From: Burkholderia sp. WP9
GTDB taxonomy: Bacteria; Pseudomonadota; Gammaproteobacteria; Burkholderiales; Burkholderiaceae
Assembly (NCBI RefSeq): GCF_900104795.1
Contig: NZ_FNTG01000001.1
Coordinates: forward strand, 3,658,001 to 3,722,000
Direction: 5' to 3'
Length of the DNA: 64,000 nt
In this document: piece by piece, positions 25,656 to 35,194 of the stretch
Numbering within the stretch: position 1 is the first letter of the stretch
Layout: each line of letters begins with the position of its first letter
Position numbers and translations under genes: made by a program
Notes under the pieces: generated by a model
The model's database searches: none
What the model was told of the DNA's origin: nothing
The model's input: the letters and a program-made list of their open reading frames with translations, nothing else

Positions 25656-26192
25656 TTACGCGGCTTGCTTTGGGGCGCTGTCCGGGCTCAGCAAATCGAC
25701 GTAGGCCACCGCCACCAGATCCGATTCCGGCACGCCGAGCGTGGCGAACATCGCGTGCGCTTCTGCATGGCCGCCTTCTTCGTCGTCGTCCTGGGCAAGC
25801 AGGACTTCGAGTTCGACGAAGTCGCCCAGACCGTCCACCCGGTCCAGATGGATACGTGTGCGCCCGGTCAGATACACATGCCGTTCCTTGGTGACGATGC
25901 CGCGTGTGGTCAGCGCGGTGGCGAGCAGCGCGTGCATGGCTTCCGGGTTGGTCACCGGGCTGCGCGTGTAATAAGACGCTTTCGGGCCGTCGCGGTCGTC
26001 GCGCTGGTAGAAGATCAGTTCGGCCGGCGTGCCGTCGTCGAACTGGCGCAGCTTCAGGCGGCCGCGCGGCACGTCGTAGAAAAAGTCCTGCTGGCGGAAG
26101 ATCAGCGGCGCGTCCGGCGCGAGCTGCGCCGCGCGTTCGCGGAGTTGCTCGAAATGCTGGGCGCGGGCTTTGATTTCAATGTTGCGTGCCAT
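25656..26192 (-). CDS. CYTH-domain protein, CyaB-like
   Basis: The 178-residue protein folds as a CYTH tunnel (class IV adenylate cyclase/thiamine triphosphatase superfamily), which binds triphosphates. MARNIEIKAR matches the opening of CyaB-like proteins, where the strict ExExK of the superfamily is reduced to NxExK. KLRQF, ELIFYQRDD, RHVYLTGRTRIHLDRVDGLGDFVELEV form the tunnel strands with alternating charged residues. I start it at 26192 because AGGAG lies eight bases upstream. Whether it makes cyclic AMP or hydrolyses a phosphate compound cannot be told from sequence. Confidence 0.85.
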   Translation of the reverse strand: MARNIEIKARAQHFEQLRERAAQLAPDAPLIFRQQDFFYDVPRGRLKLRQFDDGTPAELIFYQRDDRDGPKASYYTRSPVTNPEAMHALLATALTTRGIVTKERHVYLTGRTRIHLDRVDGLGDFVELEVLLAQDDDEEGGHAEAHAMFATLGVPESDLVAVAYVDLLSPDSAPKQAA

Positions 26193-26562
26193 GTCAGGCT
26201 CCTGTCGAAGGATGGAGTGGTCGGCGACTTCCGGTGTTGCCGGGGCGAAGCTGCCGGGAAGGACAAAGTCAGGCGGAACGGGAAACAATGCGGGGACAGC
26301 GCGTGAGCGCGAAGCCTCAATCTAACAAAAACTGCGTGACGGTGTGGTTTCAGATGTGGGGCGGATGGACGCGGCGGGTGATGGAACTCACCGGGCGATC
26401 ATCGCGGTGGTCCGCGGGAAGCGCCGCGCGAGAGGGTCGCCGTGAGGATCGCCGTGACGACTGCGCGGTACACGGACATCATGAGAGCGGCTCATATCGC
26501 TTGCCTCTCGCACTCTGGCTGACGGCCGATCATGCTTCACGCAATCGTCGTTCGCGTGCTCA
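26193..26562. other. Intergenic region between the CYTH and LysR genes
   Basis: About 370 bases with short overlapping frames on both strands and no recognisable protein, RNA or repeat. Confidence 0.4.
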
Positions 26563-27462
26563 TCACGTCGCCCATTGCTGCTCGATCAACTTCAGCGCTG
26601 CCGCAATGGCCGGCTCCTCCTTGCGCTGCGCGAGCGTGATGAAGCTGAGCTGAGTCGGCACGGTCGCACCTTCGACAATGGTCAGCGCGTGCGCATGCGC
26701 TTCGGCGATCGCGGTGGCGTCGCGTGCGAGCGTGAGGCCCACGCCTGATTTGACCAGGTCGAGCATGGACGGCTCCTGATCCACTTCCGCCACCTTGATG
26801 GGCTTCACGCCTGCCTCGTCGAAGCAGCGCGACAACAAGCGGTTATGCGCCGACGCGGGCGGCGTCCAGATCCACGGCAGCGCCGCAAGCGAGCGCCAGT
26901 CGCGCGCGCCTTTGACGCGGTCTTTCCAGCCGGCCGGCGCCAGCACACGGTACTGGAAGTGAGTCAGCGTGACGGCGTGAAAAGCGGGGCCGTCGCGCGG
27001 TTCCTCTTCGGACGGCAGGCCGATGTAGTAGCCGACATCGAGCTCACCTGCGCGAACCTGCTCCAGCACCCATCCCGACATGCCGTGGCGCAAGGCTGTC
27101 TCGATGCGCGGCCAGGTTTCCACGAGTTGCTTCAGGAAGCCGCCGAGGCGCAGAAACGCCGGGTCGAGGATCGTGCCGATCCGCAAGCGTCCGCGTACTT
27201 CGTGGCGCAGCGATTGCGCCGCCCGCTGCACGTCGTTCGCCGCGCCAAGCGCGCGTTCGGCGTGCGGCAGCAGCGCCTGGCCGTCGCGCGTCAGCGAAAG
27301 CCCGTGCGAAGTCCGCGTGAACAGCGTCACGCCGAGCGTCTCCTGCAAATGCTTGATTTGCAGGCTGACGGCGGGTTGGGTCAGGTGAAGCTGTACCGCG
27401 GCGCGCGTAAGGTTGCCCTCGCGTGCCACGGTGACGAAGGCCCGGAGCAGAGTCAGATCCAT
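26563..27462 (-). CDS. LysR-family transcriptional regulator
   Basis: A 299-residue LysR regulator. The N-terminal helix-turn-helix is LTRAAVQLHLTQPAVSLQIKHLQETLGVTLFTR, and the periplasmic-binding-like effector domain follows from about residue 90. It is divergent from mmsA with 143 bases between the starts, the usual arrangement for an activator of the neighbouring operon. Its ligand may be a metabolite of the mmsA pathway, which is inference. Confidence 0.92.
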   Translation of the reverse strand: MDLTLLRAFVTVAREGNLTRAAVQLHLTQPAVSLQIKHLQETLGVTLFTRTSHGLSLTRDGQALLPHAERALGAANDVQRAAQSLRHEVRGRLRIGTILDPAFLRLGGFLKQLVETWPRIETALRHGMSGWVLEQVRAGELDVGYYIGLPSEEEPRDGPAFHAVTLTHFQYRVLAPAGWKDRVKGARDWRSLAALPWIWTPPASAHNRLLSRCFDEAGVKPIKVAEVDQEPSMLDLVKSGVGLTLARDATAIAEAHAHALTIVEGATVPTQLSFITLAQRKEEPAIAAALKLIEQQWAT

Positions 27463-27605
27463 ATCCTGATATTAACCCGCCTTATAACGCAGTTGAGCAT
27501 TACTCATTGGATTTGCCGGCCCGAAGCGCCGTACGCTTCAGCTTCAGCACGCCTTGATCGAGCCGCAGGCGCCGGGGCGGAAGACTTCACAGGAAAGAGG
27601 ACACC

Positions 27606-29144
27606 ATGAGCGAGACATATCAGGACGAAGCCGTGCGCAGCGCGAAGAGCGCGAACGCGCTGACGCATTTCATCAATGGCAAAACCGTCGAAGGCACGAG
27701 CGGCCGCTTCGGCGACGTCTTCAATCCTGCTCAAGGCAGCGTCAGCGCACGCGTGCCGCTCGCGAGCGTCGCCGAAGTGGACGCGGCCGTCGCCGCCGCC
27801 AAAGACGCGTTCCCGGCATGGAGCGAAACCGCGCCGATCAAGCGGGCGCGTGTTCTGTTCAAGTTCAAGGAGCTGCTCGACCGTCATCACGACGAACTGG
27901 CGGAACTGATCACGCGTGAGCACGGCAAGGTGTTTTCGGACGCGAAGGGTGAAGTGATGCGCGGCATTGAAATCGTCGAGTTCGCCTGCGGCATTCCGAA
28001 TCTGCTGAAGTCCGACTTTACCGATCAGATCGGCGGCGGCATCGACAACTGGAACCTGCGTCAACCGCTCGGCGTGGTCGCCGGCATTACGCCGTTCAAT
28101 TTCCCAATGATGGTGCCGTGCTGGATGTTTCCCGTCGCGATTGCGTGCGGCAACACGTTCGTGTTGAAGCCGTCCGAGCGGGATCCTTCCTGTTCGAACC
28201 GGCTTGCCGAATTGTTGAGGGAGGCCGGCTTGCCGGATGGCGTTTTCAACGTCGTGCACGGCGACAAGGTGGCGGTCGACGCATTGCTCGTGCATCCGGA
28301 AGTCAGCGCGTTGTCGTTCGTCGGTTCGACGCCGATCGCCGAATACATCTACACGGAGGGCACGAAGCACGGCAAGCGTGTGCAGGCTTTGGGCGGAGCG
28401 AAGAATCATCTGGTAGTGATGCCGGACGCGGATCTCGACCAGGCAGTCGACGCCTTGATCGGCGCGGCGTACGGCTCGGCGGGCGAGCGATGCATGGCCA
28501 TTTCGGTGGCCGTCGCCGTCGGGCATATCGCCGATGAACTGGTCGAACGGCTCACGCCGCGCGTGAAGAGCCTGAAGATTCTCAACGGCATGGAGTCGGA
28601 TGCCGAGATGGGACCGTTGGTCACGGCGGTGCATCGCGAGAAAGTGGTGGGCTATATCGACTCTGGCGTCGCGGCGGGCGCGAAACTGGTTGTCGATGGG
28701 CGAGGCCATCAGGTCAGTGGACACGAGAAGGGATTCTTTCTTGGCGGCACCTTGTTCGACGATGTTTCGACCGACATGAAGATTTACCGGGAAGAGATTT
28801 TCGGACCCGTGCTTTGTGTGGTGCGCGTGCCGGATTTTGCGTCCGCGGTGGAACTCATCAACGCCAATGAGTTTGCCAACGGCGTGTCGCTGTTTACGTC
28901 CGATGGCGGTGTCGCTCGCGCGTTCTCGCGCCAGATCCAGATCGGCATGGTTGGCATCAACGTGCCGATTCCGGTGCCGATGGCGTGGCACTCGTTTGGT
29001 GGCTGGAAGAAGTCGCTCTTCGGCGACCATCACGCGTATGGTGAAGAAGGCGTGCGGTTTTACACCCGCTACAAGAGCATCATGCAGCGCTGGCCCGACA
29101 GCATCGCCAAAGGCGCTGAGTTTACGATGCCGGTGGCCAAGTAG
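27606..29144 (+). CDS. mmsA: CoA-acylating methylmalonate-semialdehyde dehydrogenase
   Basis: MmsA oxidises (methyl)malonate semialdehyde to propionyl- or acetyl-CoA with NAD+ and CoA, in valine, myo-inositol or beta-alanine breakdown. The 512 residues match. [30 protein letters not shown] for NAD binding and [17 protein letters not shown] with the catalytic Cys are clear. The absence of the usual ALDH general-base Glu before [13 protein letters not shown] agrees with the CoA-dependent subclass. It is followed by a GMC oxidoreductase and a LIV-type transporter, and a LysR gene diverges from it. Confidence 0.94.
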   Translation: MSETYQDEAVRSAKSANALTHFINGKTVEGTSGRFGDVFNPAQGSVSARVPLASVAEVDAAVAAAKDAFPAWSETAPIKRARVLFKFKELLDRHHDELAELITREHGKVFSDAKGEVMRGIEIVEFACGIPNLLKSDFTDQIGGGIDNWNLRQPLGVVAGITPFNFPMMVPCWMFPVAIACGNTFVLKPSERDPSCSNRLAELLREAGLPDGVFNVVHGDKVAVDALLVHPEVSALSFVGSTPIAEYIYTEGTKHGKRVQALGGAKNHLVVMPDADLDQAVDALIGAAYGSAGERCMAISVAVAVGHIADELVERLTPRVKSLKILNGMESDAEMGPLVTAVHREKVVGYIDSGVAAGAKLVVDGRGHQVSGHEKGFFLGGTLFDDVSTDMKIYREEIFGPVLCVVRVPDFASAVELINANEFANGVSLFTSDGGVARAFSRQIQIGMVGINVPIPVPMAWHSFGGWKKSLFGDHHAYGEEGVRFYTRYKSIMQRWPDSIAKGAEFTMPVAK

Positions 29145-29308
29145 ATTGAGGCATTGGCCTTCGGCAGCGCTGCTCGTGGCGGCCGAAGGCAGTAGCGAAA
29201 CGGCCGCCGCACATGCAGAAGAAAAGCTGGAAACACAATTAGAGCCCAACGCCGCGGTCGCATGCCAATCATACGACCGGTCTGCAAAAAAGCTTAGGAG
29301 ACTGAACA

Positions 29309-31024
29309 ATGAGCGATTCCGACACCAGGCCCGAGACCCCGCGGCGGCTCGAAGGCGAGTTCGATTACATCATCGTGGGCGCGGGGACGGCGGGCTGTGT
29401 GCTGGCCAATCGCCTGAGCGAAGATCCAGACGTGCGGGTACTGCTGCTCGAAGCCGGCGGCAAAGACGACTACCACTGGATTCATGTGCCGGTCGGCTAC
29501 CTCTATTGCATCGGCAACCCGCGCACGGACTGGCTCTACAAAACACAATCTGAGCCGCGGCTGAATGGCCGCGCGCTTTCGTACCCGCGCGGACGCGTCC
29601 TGGGCGGAAGCTCCTCAATCAACGGCATGATCTACATGCGTGGGCAGCGCGAAGACTACGACGAATGGGCTCGCGTCACGAACGACTCGTCCTGGTCGTG
29701 GAACTCGGTGTTGCCCGTCTTCAGGCGCAGCGAAGATCACTATGCCGGCGCGACCGAGTCGCATGGCGCGGGCGGTCCTTGGCGCGTGGAGAAACAGCGG
29801 TTGAAATGGAAAATACTCGAAGAGTTTTCACGCGCTGCGCAGGAGACCGGCATCCCCGCCACGGACGACTTCAATCGCGGCGATAACACCGGTGTCGGCT
29901 ACTTCGACGTCAATCAGAAGCGCGGCATTCGCTGGAATGCGTCGAAGGCATTTCTGCGTCCCGCACTCAAGCGGCCGAATCTCATGGTCATTACCGGCGC
30001 GCACACGCAACGCGTCGTATTCGAAGGTCGCCGTTGCACAGGCGTCGAATATCGCGGCGACAACACGGACTATCTGGCCAAAGCACGCTGCGAAGTGATC
30101 CTCAGCTCTGGTGCTGTCAATTCGCCGCAATTGCTCGAACTCTCCGGTATCGGCAACGGTGCACGTCTGCAGAACCTGGGTATTGAAGTCGTCAACGATC
30201 TGCGCGGCGTGGGAGAAAATTTGCAGGACCATCTGCAATTGCGAATGGCCTATAAAGTCGATGGCGTGCGCACACTCAACACAGCGTCCGCGCATTGGTG
30301 GGGCAAGCTGATGATCGGCATGCAGTACGCGCTGTTTCAAAGCGGGCCGATGTCGATGTCGCCGTCGCAACTCGGCGCGTTTGCCAAATCAGACCCGAAT
30401 GATCGCTCGCTGACGCGGCCCGACCTCGAGTATCACGTCCAGCCGCTTTCGCTCGATCGCTTCGGCGAACCGCTGCACCGATTCAACGCGTTCACTGCGT
30501 CCGTGTGCCAGTTGCGGCCCACTTCGCGCGGCAGCATTCACATTGAATCAGCCGATGCGTCAGCGCCGCCGTTGATCGCCCCCAACTATCTCTCTACCGA
30601 TTACGACCGGCACGTTGCCGCCAATGCGCTGCGTCTCACGCGACGCATTGCCGCGGCGCCCGCGCTCTCGCGCTACCGGCCGCAAGAGATTTTGCCGGGC
30701 GTCCAGTACCAGACCGAGGAAGAGTTGCAGCAGGCTGCCGGCGCCGTCGGCACGACCATCTTCCATCCGGTCGGCACCTGCCGCATGGGCACGACCGACG
30801 ACCCCGGCGCGGTGGTCGACAACCGGTTACGAGTTATCGGTGTTGACGGATTGCGGGTGGTCGATGCATCTGTCATGCCGACCATCACCTCGGGCAACAC
30901 CAATTCGCCCACGCTGATGATCGCGGAGCGCGCCAGCGAGATGATCCGCGAGGATCGCCGTGCGCGCGTTGCCGGCAGTTCCGTGGTGCATACAAGCTCG
31001 ACGCCTTCCGTGTTCACCGTGTGA
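29309..31024 (+). CDS. GMC-family FAD-dependent alcohol dehydrogenase
   Basis: The 571-residue flavoprotein belongs to the glucose-methanol-choline family (choline dehydrogenase/AlkJ type), which oxidises alcohols to aldehydes. FDYIIVGAGTAGCVLANRLSEDP is the FAD-binding fold, and YPRGRVLGGSSSINGMIYMRG is GMC signature 1. SSGAVNSPQLLELSGIG is signature 2, and the catalytic His lies in the C-terminal FHPVGTCRMG and TITSGNTNSPTL regions. With mmsA 165 bases upstream it could feed an aldehyde into the pathway. The substrate is not visible; choline is unlikely, because betaine aldehyde dehydrogenase is absent. Confidence 0.92.
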   Translation: MSDSDTRPETPRRLEGEFDYIIVGAGTAGCVLANRLSEDPDVRVLLLEAGGKDDYHWIHVPVGYLYCIGNPRTDWLYKTQSEPRLNGRALSYPRGRVLGGSSSINGMIYMRGQREDYDEWARVTNDSSWSWNSVLPVFRRSEDHYAGATESHGAGGPWRVEKQRLKWKILEEFSRAAQETGIPATDDFNRGDNTGVGYFDVNQKRGIRWNASKAFLRPALKRPNLMVITGAHTQRVVFEGRRCTGVEYRGDNTDYLAKARCEVILSSGAVNSPQLLELSGIGNGARLQNLGIEVVNDLRGVGENLQDHLQLRMAYKVDGVRTLNTASAHWWGKLMIGMQYALFQSGPMSMSPSQLGAFAKSDPNDRSLTRPDLEYHVQPLSLDRFGEPLHRFNAFTASVCQLRPTSRGSIHIESADASAPPLIAPNYLSTDYDRHVAANALRLTRRIAAAPALSRYRPQEILPGVQYQTEEELQQAAGAVGTTIFHPVGTCRMGTTDDPGAVVDNRLRVIGVDGLRVVDASVMPTITSGNTNSPTLMIAERASEMIREDRRARVAGSSVVHTSSTPSVFTV

Positions 31025-31310
31025 CAAGTGTCATATGGCTCGCATGAGATGCCCGTCCGACGTGCACGGCGGGCGTGTCATGCTTAGGGTCATGTTGCAG
31101 ACCGGCATCATCCACTAAGTGCAAATCCCAATGAATGCGCTGCATCATTGGCGCGACAATGGCAGCCATGCTGCGTGTGGCACCATGGATTACCGTCCGG
31201 ATTGGTGCAGCACGCCAACGAGCGGCACGGGGTGCCGCCGTCATAAAAAGTCGCGCAGCGGTTCGCGCGGAAGATCGTAATGCTTCGCCTTACTCCGTAT
31301 GGAAGGGAAC

Positions 31311-32090
31311 ATGATTCTCGGCGATACGATTCTCGAAACGCGCGGCCTCACCCGTGAGTTCAAAGGCTTTATCGCCGTGAACGGTGTGAACCTGCGCGTG
31401 CGCCGTGGCTCGATCCATGCGCTGATCGGCCCGAATGGGGCAGGCAAGACCACCTGCTTCAATCTGCTCACCAAATTTCTCGAACCGACTGCGGGTCAAA
31501 TCGTTTTCAACGGTATCGACATTACGAGCGAACGCCCGGCGCAAATCGCACGGCGCGGCATTATCCGGTCATTCCAGATTTCTGCTGTATTTCCGCATCT
31601 GACAGCATTGCAGAATGTGCGCATTGGCTTGCAGCGTCAGCTCGGCACGGCATTTCATTTCTGGAAGAGCGAACGCACGCTTCGCCAACTCGATGATCGC
31701 GCAATGGATTTACTCACGCAGGTCGGATTGACCGATTTCGCCGACGTGTTGACGGTCGAACTTTCCTACGGCCGCAAACGCGCGCTGGAAATTGCCACCA
31801 CGCTCGCCATGGAGCCGGAGCTCATGCTGCTCGACGAGCCCACGCAAGGCATGGGCCACGAAGACGTCGATCGCGTGACGGCGCTAATCAAGAAGGTATC
31901 GAGCGGCCGCACCATCCTGATGGTCGAGCACAACATGAATGTGATCGCCGGCATTTCCGACACGATTACTGTGCTGCAACGTGGCGAAGTGCTCGCCGAA
32001 GGCAGCTACGCCGAAGTGTCGAAGAATCCGCTCGTGATGCAAGCCTATATGGGCAGCGCCGACGCGGCGCTTGCCGGAGCCCACGCATGA
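31311..32090 (+). CDS. LIV-type ABC transporter ATP-binding protein (LivG-like)
   Basis: The first ATPase of a branched-chain-amino-acid-type (HAAT) importer. Walker A is GPNGAGKTTCFNLL, the signature is LSYGRKRALEIA (modified, usual for LivG), and Walker B is LMLLDEPTQGM. The region between lacks the inserted domain of other transporters. I start at the ATG at 31311, since GGAAGGG lies just before it; the frame opens 12 bases earlier. Its stop overlaps the next gene by four bases, so the two ATPases are made together. Confidence 0.93.
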   Translation: MILGDTILETRGLTREFKGFIAVNGVNLRVRRGSIHALIGPNGAGKTTCFNLLTKFLEPTAGQIVFNGIDITSERPAQIARRGIIRSFQISAVFPHLTALQNVRIGLQRQLGTAFHFWKSERTLRQLDDRAMDLLTQVGLTDFADVLTVELSYGRKRALEIATTLAMEPELMLLDEPTQGMGHEDVDRVTALIKKVSSGRTILMVEHNMNVIAGISDTITVLQRGEVLAEGSYAEVSKNPLVMQAYMGSADAALAGAHA

Positions 32091-32845
32091 ATACGATTGC
32101 CGAGCGCGAAAGTCTCGACGTTAGCGGGACGGATAACGCCGTGCCCGCGCTGGACATCAAGGGTTTGCAGGCGTGGTACGGGGAATCCCACATTCTGCAT
32201 GGCGTCGATCTGACGGTGAACCGCGGCGAAGTCGTCACGCTTCTGGGCCGCAATGGCGCGGGACGGACCACGACGCTGCGCGCCATCATGGGCCTGACCG
32301 GTCGGCGCACCGGTTCGATCCGCATTGCCGGACGTGAGACGATCAATCTGCCCACGCATCGCATCGCGCATTGCGGCATTGGTTATTGCCCGGAAGAGCG
32401 CGGTATTTTTTCGAGCCTCTCCTGCGAGGAGAATCTGCTGCTGCCGCCGCCTGTCGGGGACAAGGCGCACATGATGTCGCTCGAAGAAATCTATTCGATG
32501 TTTCCGAATCTGCACGAACGCCGCATGAGCCAGGGCACGCGGCTCTCAGGCGGCGAACAGCAGATGCTCGCGGTAGCGCGCATTCTGCGCACCGGCGCGA
32601 GCTTGCTGCTGCTCGACGAAATCTCGGAAGGGCTTGCGCCTGTCATCGTTCAGGCGCTGGCACGCATGATCATGACGCTCAAGGCGCGCGGCTACACCGT
32701 GGTGATGGTCGAGCAGAATTTCCGCTTTGCCGCGCCGCTTGCCGATCGCTTCTACGTGATGGAGCACGGCGCGATTGTCGAGCACTTCGGGGCAAGTGAA
32801 CTCGAAACCAAGATGCCGATCCTGCACGATCTTTTGGGCGTTTAA
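32087..32845 (+). CDS. LIV-type ABC transporter ATP-binding protein (LivF-like) with Arg in Walker A
   Basis: The second ATPase of this importer, 252 residues. The signature LSGGEQQMLAVARIL and Walker B LLLLDEISEGLAP are normal. The P-loop reads GRNGAGRTTTL, with Arg where almost all ATPases have Lys; the codon is CGG and reads cleanly. Similar Arg-bearing LivF paralogues exist to my memory, so the protein may still work, perhaps with a catalytic site supplied by its partner. It overlaps the LivG-like gene by four bases. Confidence 0.92.
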   Translation: MNTIAERESLDVSGTDNAVPALDIKGLQAWYGESHILHGVDLTVNRGEVVTLLGRNGAGRTTTLRAIMGLTGRRTGSIRIAGRETINLPTHRIAHCGIGYCPEERGIFSSLSCEENLLLPPPVGDKAHMMSLEEIYSMFPNLHERRMSQGTRLSGGEQQMLAVARILRTGASLLLLDEISEGLAPVIVQALARMIMTLKARGYTVVMVEQNFRFAAPLADRFYVMEHGAIVEHFGASELETKMPILHDLLGV

Positions 32846-32899
32846 AAAACCGCCCGATTTGCCTCTGATAACCACAAGCGAAGAAACCAGGAGACAGGA

Positions 32900-34114
32900 A
32901 TGAAAAAGAACCCACTCGCGCGGCTAGCCTCCCTTTGTTTCGCGGTCGCCGCCGGCGCCGCTCTGACGATGGGCAGCGCGCAAGCGGCTGACGACGCGGT
33001 GAAGATCGGCTTCATCACCGACATGTCGGGTCTGTATGCGGATATCGACGGTCAGGGCGGCCTCGAAGCGATCCGCATGGCGGTGGCGGACTTCGGCGGC
33101 AAGGTCAACGGCAAGCCGATCACGGTGGTGTATGCGGACCACCAGAACAAGGCGGACATTGCGGCCTCACGCGCACGCGAATGGTTCGACCGCGACGGCG
33201 TCGACCTCCTGATCGGCGGCACGAACTCGGCAACGGGTTTGTCGATGAACACCGTGGCCGGTGAAAAGAAGAAGGTGTATATCAGCATCGGAGCGGGCGC
33301 CGACACGCTGACCAACGAGCAATGCACGCCGTACACGATCCACTATGCGTACGACACCACGGCGCTGGCCAAGGGCACGGGCTCGGCGGTGACGAAGCAG
33401 GGCGGCAAGACCTGGTACTTCCTCACGGCTGACTACGCGTTCGGCAAGGCGCTCGAGAAAAACACCTCCGACGTGGTGAAGGCTAATGGCGGCCAGGTGC
33501 TGGGCGCGGTGCGTCATCCGCTGTCGGCATCGGACTTCTCGTCGTTCCTGTTGCAGGCGCAGGCGTCGAAGGCACAGATTCTGGGCCTCGCCAACGCGGG
33601 CGGCGACACGATCAACTCGATCAAGGCGGCCAAGGAGTTCGGCATCACCAAAACGATGAAGCTCGCCGCGCTGCTGGTGTTCATCGACGATATCCACAGC
33701 CTGGGCCTCGAAACCACCCAAGGTCTCGTTCTGACGGACAGCTGGTACTGGAACAAGGACGCCACCACTCGCAAGTGGGCGGAGCGCTACTTCGACAAAA
33801 TGAAGAAGATGCCGTCGAGCCTGCAGGCCGCCGACTACTCGGCGACCATGACCTATCTGAACGCGGTGAAGGCGGTGGGCTCGACCGACTCCGACAAGGT
33901 GATGGCGCAACTGAAGAAGACCAAGATCAACGACTTCTACGCGAAGGGTTACATCCGTCAGGACGGCAGCATGATCCACGACATGTACCTGATGCAGGTG
34001 AAGACGCCGGCCGAGTCCAAGGAGCCGTGGGACTACTACAAGATCACGGCGACGATCCCCGGCGAGCAGGCGTTCACGACCAAGACGGAAACGCGCTGCG
34101 CGTTGTGGAAATAA
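32900..34114 (+). CDS. LIV-type ABC transporter substrate-binding protein
   Basis: A periplasmic binding protein of the LivK/HAAT type: signal peptide MKKNPLARLASLCFAVAAGA...AQAAD, then VKIGFITDMSGLYADIDGQG and a two-lobed fold ending in ETRCALWK. At 404 residues it is longer than E. coli LivK (about 370), typical of Burkholderiaceae homologues. A Shine-Dalgarno GGAGACAGG precedes the start. It lies between the ATPase and permease genes. The ligand cannot be told from sequence; the mmsA and GMC genes suggest a branched or alcohol-derived carbon source. Confidence 0.9.
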   Translation: MKKNPLARLASLCFAVAAGAALTMGSAQAADDAVKIGFITDMSGLYADIDGQGGLEAIRMAVADFGGKVNGKPITVVYADHQNKADIAASRAREWFDRDGVDLLIGGTNSATGLSMNTVAGEKKKVYISIGAGADTLTNEQCTPYTIHYAYDTTALAKGTGSAVTKQGGKTWYFLTADYAFGKALEKNTSDVVKANGGQVLGAVRHPLSASDFSSFLLQAQASKAQILGLANAGGDTINSIKAAKEFGITKTMKLAALLVFIDDIHSLGLETTQGLVLTDSWYWNKDATTRKWAERYFDKMKKMPSSLQAADYSATMTYLNAVKAVGSTDSDKVMAQLKKTKINDFYAKGYIRQDGSMIHDMYLMQVKTPAESKEPWDYYKITATIPGEQAFTTKTETRCALWK

Positions 34115-34309
34115 GCGTCGATTGGTAACCAGATAGCCGTCTGTCTGCTTGTACTGGCGGGCAATGCACAGTGCTGCGTTGGTACACAGGCTGACGGCGA
34201 ACCGTTTCACATGCCGCGCACGATCGGCGTCGCTGACGCTCACCGTGCGCCGGCTGGATCGTGCGTGACCGATCTCACCTTGGCGATGGCTTAAGGGGTT
34301 AAGGCTTCA

Positions 34310-35194
34310 ATGGAAATCTTTGGCGTTCCGCTACCGGCGATGCTGAGCCAGCTGCTGCTGGGGCTCGTGAACGGCTCGTTCTACGCAATTCTGAGTCTTG
34401 GGCTGGCGGTGATCTTCGGCCTGCTCAATGTGATCAACTTTGCGCACGGCGCGTTATTCATGCTCGGCGCGATGCTCGCGTGGATGGGCCTGTCGTATTT
34501 CGGCTTGCCTTACTGGGTGATGCTCGTACTGGCGCCGCTGCTCGTCGGGCTGTTTGGCATGGCGATCGAACGCTCGATGCTGCGCTGGCTCTACAAGCTC
34601 GACCATCTGTACGGCCTCTTGCTGACCTTCGGACTCACGCTGGTTGTGGAAGGCGTGTTCCGTTCCATCTACGGTTCGTCCGGTCAGCCGTACGACGTGC
34701 CGTCGGCGCTTTCCGGTGCGACCAATCTCGGCTTCATGTTCCTGCCGAACTATCGCGCGTGGGTCGTGGTGGCCTCGCTGGTGGTTTGCTTCGCGACGTG
34801 GTTCGTGATCGAGAAGACGCGCCTCGGCGCCTATCTGCGCGCGGGCACTGAAAATCCGAAACTGGTCGAAGCGTTCGGCATCAACGTGCCGTTGATGATC
34901 ACGTTGACCTATGGCTTCGGCGTCGCGCTGGCCGCATTTGCCGGCGTGCTCGCCGCACCGGTGATTCAGGTCTCGCCGCTGATGGGCCAGCCGATGATCA
35001 TCACCGTGTTCGCGGTGGTGGTGATCGGCGGCATGGGTTCGATCATGGGCTCGATTCTCACCGGCTTGCTGCTGGGCGTGATCGAAGGGCTCACACGCGT
35101 GTTCTACCCGGAAGCGTCGGCGACCGTCGTCTTCGTGATCATGGCGCTCGTGTTGCTGGTGCGCCCGGCGGGTCTCTTCGGCAAGGAAAAATGA
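34310..35194 (+). CDS. LIV-type ABC transporter permease (LivH-like)
   Basis: A 294-residue inner-membrane permease with eight predicted helices. FYAILSLGLAVIFGLLNVINFAHGALFMLGA is the LivH signature near residue 22. The sequence GTENPKLVEAFGINVPLMITLTYGFG is the coupling-loop region, and VVVIGGMGSIMGSILTGLLLGVIEG the last helices. It overlaps the LivM-like gene by four bases. Confidence 0.93.
   Translation: MEIFGVPLPAMLSQLLLGLVNGSFYAILSLGLAVIFGLLNVINFAHGALFMLGAMLAWMGLSYFGLPYWVMLVLAPLLVGLFGMAIERSMLRWLYKLDHLYGLLLTFGLTLVVEGVFRSIYGSSGQPYDVPSALSGATNLGFMFLPNYRAWVVVASLVVCFATWFVIEKTRLGAYLRAGTENPKLVEAFGINVPLMITLTYGFGVALAAFAGVLAAPVIQVSPLMGQPMIITVFAVVVIGGMGSIMGSILTGLLLGVIEGLTRVFYPEASATVVFVIMALVLLVRPAGLFGKEK

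Noticed and set aside
27504..29309. Long minus-strand open frame of 601 codons
   Set aside because: It lies wholly opposite mmsA, is rich in His and Arg from the reverse of GC-rich codons and resembles no protein. mmsA is unmistakable.
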